This document shows positions 55,801-64,000 of a DNA stretch of 64,000 nucleotides, in pieces; the stretch's first letter is position 1; every line of letters begins with the position of its first letter. Both the position numbers and the translations under genes were made by a program. Under the pieces are notes generated by a model. That model was not told where the DNA came from. It made no database searches and saw only the letters and a list, made by a program, of their open reading frames with translations. The DNA comes from Blasia pusilla. Taxonomy: Eukaryota; Marchantiophyta; Marchantiopsida; Blasiales. The stretch spans positions 3,844,001-3,908,000 of the forward strand of contig CM114273.1 in NCBI GenBank assembly GCA_050084515.1. Reading direction: 5' to 3'.

Positions 55801-56166
55801 TTGAGCTCAAAAGTTCTAAATGGAGTCAGATGTGAACATAATCCCTCACTCCCTAACATATGCACGCAATTCAAGACTTGGGCAAGATTCTCACACCTCC
55901 TTGATACTCTCGAGACCAGAAACGATGCCGGTGCGCCCGAGGGGTCTAACTACCTAGCGGACCCGAAACAAGTTTGTGACCAATATTTGAGCCACGTATC
56001 AATGTCCAAGTTTACGGCACAAAATTTGATTACTTGGACTTGGCTTGGTATCAAAATCCCAATGCTAACCTCTAAGTCTATCTCATGTCCTTGGTTCAAT
56101 CCCTATGGTTTCGAAGGTGGGATATGGGATATAAATTTCCTTGGAAACCCTCCCATTTATATATAG
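55801..56166 (+). CDS. Unassigned 121-codon frame
   Basis: Contains FSHLLDTLETRNDAGAPEGS and WTWLGIKIPML. No domain recognised, no paralogue in the window, AT-rich surroundings. Could be a fragment of a transposable element or chance. Confidence 0.2.
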   Translation: MSSKVLNGVRCEHNPSLPNICTQFKTWARFSHLLDTLETRNDAGAPEGSNYLADPKQVCDQYLSHVSMSKFTAQNLITWTWLGIKIPMLTSKSISCPWFNPYGFEGGIWDINFLGNPPIYI

Positions 56167-56169
56167 TTC

Positions 56170-59100
56170 TCAAAGTATCTAGCCCCTCCTTCTCCCTCAC
56201 ACTTTATTTTCAGCCGCTCCTTGTGGCTCTCAACCCAAACCATCATGTCCATAATTCTAGGCCTATTTTAGGAATTCACCTTGTGTGTTTGTCTAGATCT
56301 TAGGTATGTCGGAATTTCATCATCACAAGCTTTCTAATGCCATCATATTTATTAAAAATGCGTCTTCATTCTATCTGCCATGACCTCCAAAGTGAAGAAC
56401 CACCAAGTGCTAAATCAAATTCCAAGTTAGGTTGCATCCTTCTTAGAGTCTAACTCCAGTAAGACTTAAGTTCTTGTCAAGTTCCTCCTTGCATTCGATC
56501 ATGCTCTTTTGGGTCACAACTATTATTATTCGAGACATCCAAGATGACTTACTCTTTCTTTTACAACTTAAATTAATGACAAGTTTTTTAGTTTACAAGT
56601 TTTGTAAACCCTAATTTAAGTTGTAAAAGAAAAGAGTTTTACAAGAAAACTTACATAAATTTTCTTGTAAACCCTAATTTATGTACAAGTTTATGTACGT
56701 TATCAAATTTATGTACAAGTTTTTTAGTTTACAAGTTTACAAATTAGGGATTACAAGAAAATTTCTTTTTTTGGAAAAGTTTGATATGTTTCTAAAAAAA
56801 GCAACATCTTCAAAAAGCTCAAAAAAATGTTTATAGATACGTAAAGAAACCTAAGTAGGAGTTATAAAGATCCTTATTTAAGTACTTTAAATAAAATTCT
56901 TAACCATGTGAAAGTCCACACCAATTCTCAACACTTTATTTAATCATTAGGTTTGAAATATTTTTGGTAGTACAAACAAGAATGAAGTACAAGACCTAAG
57001 TTCAACATAAGCCCCAAGGAAGTTAAAAAAAGAAAGAAGAATCATGTTGTAAAATAGTTCAGAATTAATTAATTTACAATAATAAAAAATGTGACATTTT
57101 GAAACATAGCCTCCTTATGATAAATTAGACTTGGAAATGAACTTGAGAAAGTTTTAAAAAGGATCATATTCATAATTACTAGTGAGTTTCTTGTGCAACT
57201 CACGGGCAATACATGAATTTTTTTATATAAATTTTTTTCCCCTTCTTCCTCGCTTCTTGACCTTCCCCTTTCTCACGCATACTCTCCCCTTAGCTTAGGT
57301 CTCTTCTTCTGTCTTAACTTAACTCCCTTCTTTAAAACTACTAGTGCCAATTGCACAAGGAGGGATTTTGTAAACCCATCCTCTCTTAATAGTATAGATT
57401 CATATCATTTCCAATTCTTACTTATTATCATATAAAAGCATTGGCACACAATCCTATAATTTTAACATAATTTTATAATATGAAACATGGATTTTATACA
57501 ATGTTACTTGGGGTTCCAAATTCTTGAGCCACACCATTCAACATCCAATAACAAGAATAACAAAAATCTGGGTTGAACAATTAGGTTAAAATTAATGATT
57601 ATTTACAAAATAACAAAAAAATCAGGCCTTATACCTTTTGAGACCCATCATGCCAAAGTGATGATAAATCACCAATTTTCTTAAATAATACTCTCCCATC
57701 AAGGCTCATTAAAACCTATATTCAAGTCGTAAAAAGCTCATTGGCTTAGGGGCGTTGTTGAGCAATGAAGATCCATTGTCTACAATATAAAAGCAGAATA
57801 GCATAAGACACCCCATTTCTTGAGTGGAGGAAATGGGCTAAGGAATCATGTTGCCAAAATTATTTGGGGCAAATCTTACCAACTTCCATATCCTCATTTG
57901 GAAACAAATTGAAATAAAAATTCCAGTCCCCTCAAACACCTCTTAACAAAAAAATTTCTTTCACATCTATGAGCTATCTTGTCTCTTTCCACCAATACAT
58001 ACATCAAAACAAATTTTAGTGCTGACACTTTTGTGATCTTTCTAATTGTGTATTGTACAATAACAATGTAGACTACTCATGAGCCAAAAACTTACGCCAA
58101 TTTTGAGGCCTTTTCTTACTTCTTACTTCATCCTTCTAAACTTGCTCCATGCTCTCTCCTTCATTTGGAAAACCATCCATCCCACATCATAGTTTTGGAA
58201 AGAAAGATAATTCCCCAAACCCCTATCTCATTGTGGGAAAGAAACTCTCATTCTCTTCTTCATTATTTGGGTTATTTAATTCATTTTCCACCTTCCCATT
58301 TCGAAAAACGAAATGATGACACCTTCCTTCCTTCTCTTAACACAGACTCTTCCTTTTTCTTCTTCTCCTTTTAAGATAAACCTTCCTTATTCTGTACTAG
58401 CATAATGCTTGTGCTATGCACGAATGAAAACACGTGTGAGGAAAGACATCTCGTCAATTTAGTTCATCATGTTAGTTTAATTCTTCTGTTACACGTGTCA
58501 TCACCGAAGGAGGGCAAAAAGTACACATGTCAACATCGGAGGAAAGGGTCTTCAACCCCCATCCTCGTTTAATTATATAGATTGTGATTACTTATGCATC
58601 TTTGAAGAATAATTTAGATTATTTTAACACCATGAGAAAATCCAAAAAATTATTTTTTCATAAAAATTAAATATTATTATTTTAAAATGAAAAAACTCAC
58701 CTATAAATAAATAAAATATAAGAAAAACCAAATAGACTCGTAAGAGAAGCTAGAAAATTCTTGAGGAAGGGCCCATCCCAAAATAATATTTGGTTGGATA
58801 TTCTAAGAATATTCAAGATTATTAAATTAAAAATGGTAGGCTTTGGCCTATTAGCGCTATTTGATGCCCATTCCACCAGAATACCATAACTTGCTCATTC
58901 AAAACGATCCTACTTCAACAAATGCTTGCACGATGATGATTTTGACTTTTGGTAACTTGGGGTCATGGAAAAACCCTGTTTTTTTCCATGGTATTTTAAC
59001 AAAAATTTCACATTTTGGTTAGTTGTTGAGAACACACTTACAATATCACCCCAAACACAATTTTCAACAGGCGCATTATCAATACTATTAATGAAGGATG

Positions 59101-59360
59101 GGGTTAGAAAATGTTTTAAGGACACTTATCTTTTAAGAGCTCTTTTATGGTTGACACATGTTAAATTTTAAATAATTACGTTTCAGATGGCCAATTAAAA
59201 TTTCCCTCGCGGGCGGATCATATTAACGGAGTCGAAAGAGTTGCACTCTTTCATGCTCTTGTTCATAATAACCCACGAAATATTTGTGTGACTTTGAAAT
59301 CCATACATCATATATATTTTCTACTATGCTACACCTCTTCCCCCCTACTTCACTTTTTCT
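56170..59360. other. AT-rich spacer, no gene seen
   Basis: Long stretch without sustained coding. At 56580-56760 a short sequence (TTTACAAGTTTTGTAAACCC and variants) is repeated in both orientations, a small decayed inverted repeat. Short frames elsewhere have no pattern. Confidence 0.45.
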
Positions 59361-60060
59361 TTATTACACTACAAGACGACCGCACTAAGTTTTCGATTAA
59401 AGGCAACGACGGAATAATCTTACTGCGCGCATCAACGAGACCGACCATGGTCACCGTAGTAGTGACCATGGTAGGCCGAATCAAGGTAGCTGTAAGAGAG
59501 ATAGCTAACCGGATGAGAATTTGCCTTAACGGCTACTACGAGAGTGGATTTGCTGGCAATCCGACAGTGACCGGTACGTAGAAACGCAGTCACCGGACGA
59601 CAGCGGCGGTTTGGATGGCCCTAACGTACAGGGGCCAATAGGAGAGTGGTTTGGGAAGATAACCTGTACGCTAGCGGCTGGTCACGGGCGAAGAGGAGAG
59701 TGGTTTCGCTCGATAGCACGTAATGGACGGACCGGTCATTGGATGACGGGGTTTATGAGATGACAGGAGATGGGTCACATGTTAGATTCCGTCCGAATCG
59801 AAGCGTGCCGACGGCCGACACAGCTATGTGTTTGGATCCTGCTCCCACGGGACTCTCATGGGCATTCTGGGAATTCTATAGAGTCCATACTGTAGCTGTT
59901 TACGGGCGTTCACGGCAGCCTATTAGGGCGAGTCAGTCCACTGACCGTAGCGAGCAACGGAGTAAGGGTGGGACCATTGCAACATGCAAGCGTCTACCTT
60001 CAGGGGTGGTGACTTGGAGAAACCGTGTGCGGTGGAGAAGATTATGTGCACATAATTAAC
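59361..60060 (+). other. GC-richer island with unassigned frames
   Basis: Base composition differs from the flanks. Frames at 59288-59581 and 59739-60059 (the latter with DPAPTGLSWAFWEFYRVHTV) show no known domain. A perfect 11-bp palindrome, ACCATGGTCAC-N7-GTGACCATGGT, lies at 59446-59474. It may be a piece of a DNA transposon; no terminal repeats were found. Confidence 0.25.
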
Positions 60061-61690
60061 ACATATTACGTGCATATGACTCGTAGATGGTATAGATGTA
60101 AGAAAAAAACGATGAGTATTTGTAGAGGACGTAATGAGGAGTTACTCATCTTGGATTTGGATTTTTTTATATTAGAGGTGGAGTTAATGAAATGATGGGC
60201 AGTGGATGAAAAATATAACTAAAAGGTTTATTATGGCGTCTCAAAAATGTGTCGTAAGGTCGGATGTCTGAAGATTTAATTCTCCATACGGCGAAATGCC
60301 GTCGGGGGGGGGGGTGGGGTGCGGGGTGCCGTTGGAGATTGACATGCACCCCCATAGCCGGACGTCCGAGACGGATCTGCATGTATTTAAGTCACACGCC
60401 CTGAAAATTACGGAATCTCTCAAGATTGAAGCTCCTAAAATATAAATGGAAGCCGTCCCTATTTTATGGTCAAACCATTTGAAGGACGTCAAAAAATTTA
60501 CGTCCTCAAAGTGAGACGCCCTGTTGTTTCCAAACACTTGAGGCATGAGACTCTAGTGTAATGGACAAGGTCCTCCCTTAATTACAACAAGTCTAGGGTC
60601 CCAATATGCCCAAAGGCATTCACTTTTGTCCAAGTCCCTTGCATGTACTAAATCATTTCTAATTCCTCTCGCATTAACCCAGGAAAAAATAGGCGCATGG
60701 AAGTTCTCTCCAACACGCAGAGTTAGTGGACCTTTCTGCATTAGTTCTAGATATGACATGGTAGTTCAAGTCTGCCACCATGCCCTATCACAAAATAGTT
60801 CGTTGTCTTCATACCTAGTATACGTCCTACTAGTCTATTCCCATGTGATGTACATGTCATAAATTATGGGTAATTGAAATTAGCCTGAAATGTGTGACCT
60901 AGTAACTTAATTGAGCCCTCAAAATCAACCCTCGAGTGACCCTAAGGATAAGTGTCACTTGAAAGTTAAGATGGCCCTCTCCCATAATATAATAATATGG
61001 ATGATTGAAGGAGGGTTCTTTTGACTCCCCATGTAACTCGGGTGGATGGTATAGGATAGGGACTCTCTTCTCCAAAGCCAAGAATGGGGATAGTTGCAAA
61101 CCCCTTTTTGGTCCCATCTCCTAGAAGGCTAATAAGGGGGGCGACATTGTTGTACATTTTTTTTGAAGTCCTGAAGGCGCTAGTCATTTTTTGTGTCCTA
61201 CAATTATGGGCATAGAAATTTCAAGGATCTTATTGGGTTGTCTAGACTCAGGGTCCATGAGATGGGTCCCGTATTTGCAAATGGAATAAACAAGACCTGA
61301 ATAAAAGGAAATGGGGGAACCTTTGGAAGTTAATGAAAGGGGACTTGATGAGTCCAAAACACCAAGGCCACACACTGTCGGGTGAAAAGGAAAAAGGGAG
61401 TCCCCTACAACCTAAACTCACCAACAACATAAATGATACCAACCACAAATGGTGGGTCTCAATATCGAGGGCCAACATCAAAACCCACAAATGACGTAGT
61501 TCACCAAGCCACATTGGCCTACAAATCCTTGGGTTAGCTTAGAGTTGGATACCATGAGCAAGTGAAATTGCAAAGGCCTCGCTACCATTGGGGGTGCCAA
61601 AGTTTTTACAAAATAAAGGAATAAAAAATAAAGATAACCAAGAATAAGTTATAGCCTAGGATGCATAGGCCCAAACCACCCGTGTGGGAA
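60061..61690. other. Spacer, no gene seen
   Basis: A homopolymer G run at 60306-60316. Minus-strand frames at 60899-61514 have no recognisable domain. Confidence 0.4.
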
Positions 61691-61756
61691 CTTTTCACTA
61701 GTGCATCCAAGACTAGTGAAAAGTTTTGAGATAGTCTTGGGTGCACTAGTGAAAAG
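61691..61756. repeat. 24-bp inverted repeat with 18-nt loop (hairpin)
   Basis: CTTTTCACTAGTGCATCCAA plus GACT (61691-61714) pairs with AGTCTTGGGTGCACTAGTGA plus AAAG (61733-61756) at 23 of 24 positions; the exception can form a G-U pair in RNA. The loop repeats part of the arm (AGTGAAAAG). Confidence 0.85.
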
Positions 61757-61809
61757 TCACCAAGTGATGCTTCTTTACATGATTGAACTACACATAGTGA
61801 TTCCCATCG

Positions 61810-62052
61810 TTGGCACACGCGGCATATTTCCATGATTGCTTTCAACCTGCTGCAGGGATGTTCACGGCTACGGCCGCTAGGCTGGCTATGGAAGGTGCCG
61901 GCGAAAGCTTCGGAGGGGAGCCACTACGGGCACAAGGACGGGCCAGTGGAATCAACGCTGTCGCACTGTACGTGCTGGAACAGCTACGGACAGAGTTTCA
62001 GGCAGATAAACACGAGCTGAGCCCACAAAGAGTGCTGTTCTCGTACAATTGA
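61810..62052 (+). CDS. Unassigned 80-codon frame
   Basis: GC-rich coding-like frame with TATAARLAMEGAGESFGGEP and VALYVLEQLRTEFQADKHEL, amphipathic and Ala-rich. No domain recognised. It lies about 0.85 kb downstream of the WDR5-like gene end, on the opposite strand; it could be an exon of another gene. Confidence 0.25.
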   Translation: MAHAAYFHDCFQPAAGMFTATAARLAMEGAGESFGGEPLRAQGRASGINAVALYVLEQLRTEFQADKHELSPQRVLFSYN

Positions 62053-62739
62053 GGTCAGGTGGCATTGTGGCAACAAGATAGGCACACGGTTCCCTGAGTT
62101 AGTCCCAAGTTTAGACTGATGAAGGTTGTTCAGTACGTGTTTTGTGAAGAAGGCGTGTGTGAGGAAGTTTGCAAGAGAAAGAAAGCCACAGAGGTCTCCA
62201 GTTCGCGTGAAACGGAGGGGAGTTGAGCCCGAAAATCCCCGGGTTTACTGTAAAACTTCGATTGTCGAGGCCCTAGATTGAGGATTCTGCAGTGAGAGAG
62301 TGTATCTAGGCAATAATACACTAATCTGAGGGATGGTAATCCTGCGGTGTCGCTCACTCTTCTTTTCCACTGGCTGTGAGAGGGACAGACATTCCAGGAA
62401 GAGGAGGACAGCCACTTCGAGCACATACATTCGTGATTGACCGACGAATAGCGCTCTTGTCAGTGCTCGAATGACAGGACCCCGACAAAGAAGCGCGAGT
62501 CAGAGGAAGCCCATTGACCAACAGAATGAGAGACAAGCGAAAGCTCACTGCGTATAAACACGGAGAAGACGCGTCGGTAAAATGGCCGCGGTTTGAAATG
62601 CCAGAAGAGGAGATCCTTCGGCCAGGCATCCACAATGACGGGACACAACAAAACGTCCATTGGCTACTTAACATCGTGTTGTAAACTCAAGCAAAATAGA
62701 GAAGTGCGACATGCAAATCTAACGTTAGACTAACTTCTA

Positions 62740-62905
62740 ACTTCTTTTCATTGAATGGTTGGGAACCCAGTAAAATTGTACAAAATGTACAGCTATCATA
62801 ACCACAAAGATGTGGGGCAGGCCGCTTTTTGTCATAACCATGAGAATTTAACAGACAAAACCACACATGTGGAGCAAATTCTCAAAACTCCACAAAACTT
62901 GTAAT
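62740..62905 (-). other. Probable 3' UTR of the WDR5-like gene
   Basis: AT-rich transcribed-side sequence after the stop codon (62906-62908). No definite poly(A) signal. Confidence 0.4.

Positions 62906-64000
<1,095 letters not shown>

Noticed and set aside
61184-61514. Minus-strand frames rich in Ser/Phe/Leu
   Set aside because: No domain, no conservation test possible, overlapping frames equally open.

Overview
The window is nuclear DNA of a land plant or close streptophyte relative. Two intron-containing host genes show this: an EBS/SHL-type BAH-PHD histone reader (plus strand, 49163-52357), a family I know only from plants, and the 3' part of a WDR5-like WD40 gene (minus strand, 62906-64000, running off the window). 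Large nested Ty3/gypsy elements, copia remnants, AT-rich spacers and a DNMT3/Dcm-like methyltransferase suggest an early-diverging lineage (bryophyte, lycophyte or fern grade), but the species cannot be fixed from this sequence.

Layout. 1-6617: an old element or degraded gene (copy A) whose reading frames carry the motifs of an amino-type (N6-adenine/N4-cytosine) DNA methyltransferase. It lies among clusters of a dispersed palindrome, CAACCCGTCGG-N3-CCGACGGGTTG, and is interrupted by a 1.04 kb TG...CA element. 6618-11885: scrambled fragments of the gypsy family. 11886-16200: a second copy of the 1 kb element, methyltransferase copy B, and a ~100 bp tandem array carrying the same palindrome. 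16200-19892: AT-rich DNA and a (GA)n tract. 19897-46769: a three-element nest. E3 (minus, oldest, TSD TATC) was entered by E4 (minus, 21023-30588, TSD AAGG) and by E1 (plus, 33063-43249, TSD AGCA). 46774-49162: spacer and the EBS upstream region. 49163-52357: the EBS gene. 52358-62700: weak remnants (copia, unassigned frames, one perfect-looking hairpin). 62906-64000: WDR5.

The main discovery is the E1/E3/E4 family. It has gag with two zinc knuckles, an aspartic protease (catalytic motif visible in E1), a C5-cytosine DNA methyltransferase domain between protease and reverse transcriptase (E1 and E4; deleted in E3), RT, RNase H, a DDE integrase and a C-terminal PHD finger. Its ends are not ordinary LTRs. 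E1 and E4 have the order A1 - internal - PPT - B1 - 2 nt - A2 - B2, a split-direct-repeat arrangement otherwise typical of Ngaro/PAT tyrosine-recombinase elements, yet here combined with a DDE integrase and 4-bp target duplications. All copies are dead, and most premature stops in E1 look like C-to-T changes of CAG, CAA or CGA codons.

The second discovery is in the EBS gene. The exon for the C-terminal half of the PHD finger is duplicated (51383-51515 and 51564-51702), same phase, all zinc ligands kept in both, only 48 nt apart. Using both would shift the frame. This is the layout of mutually exclusive exons that switch the histone-reading half-domain.
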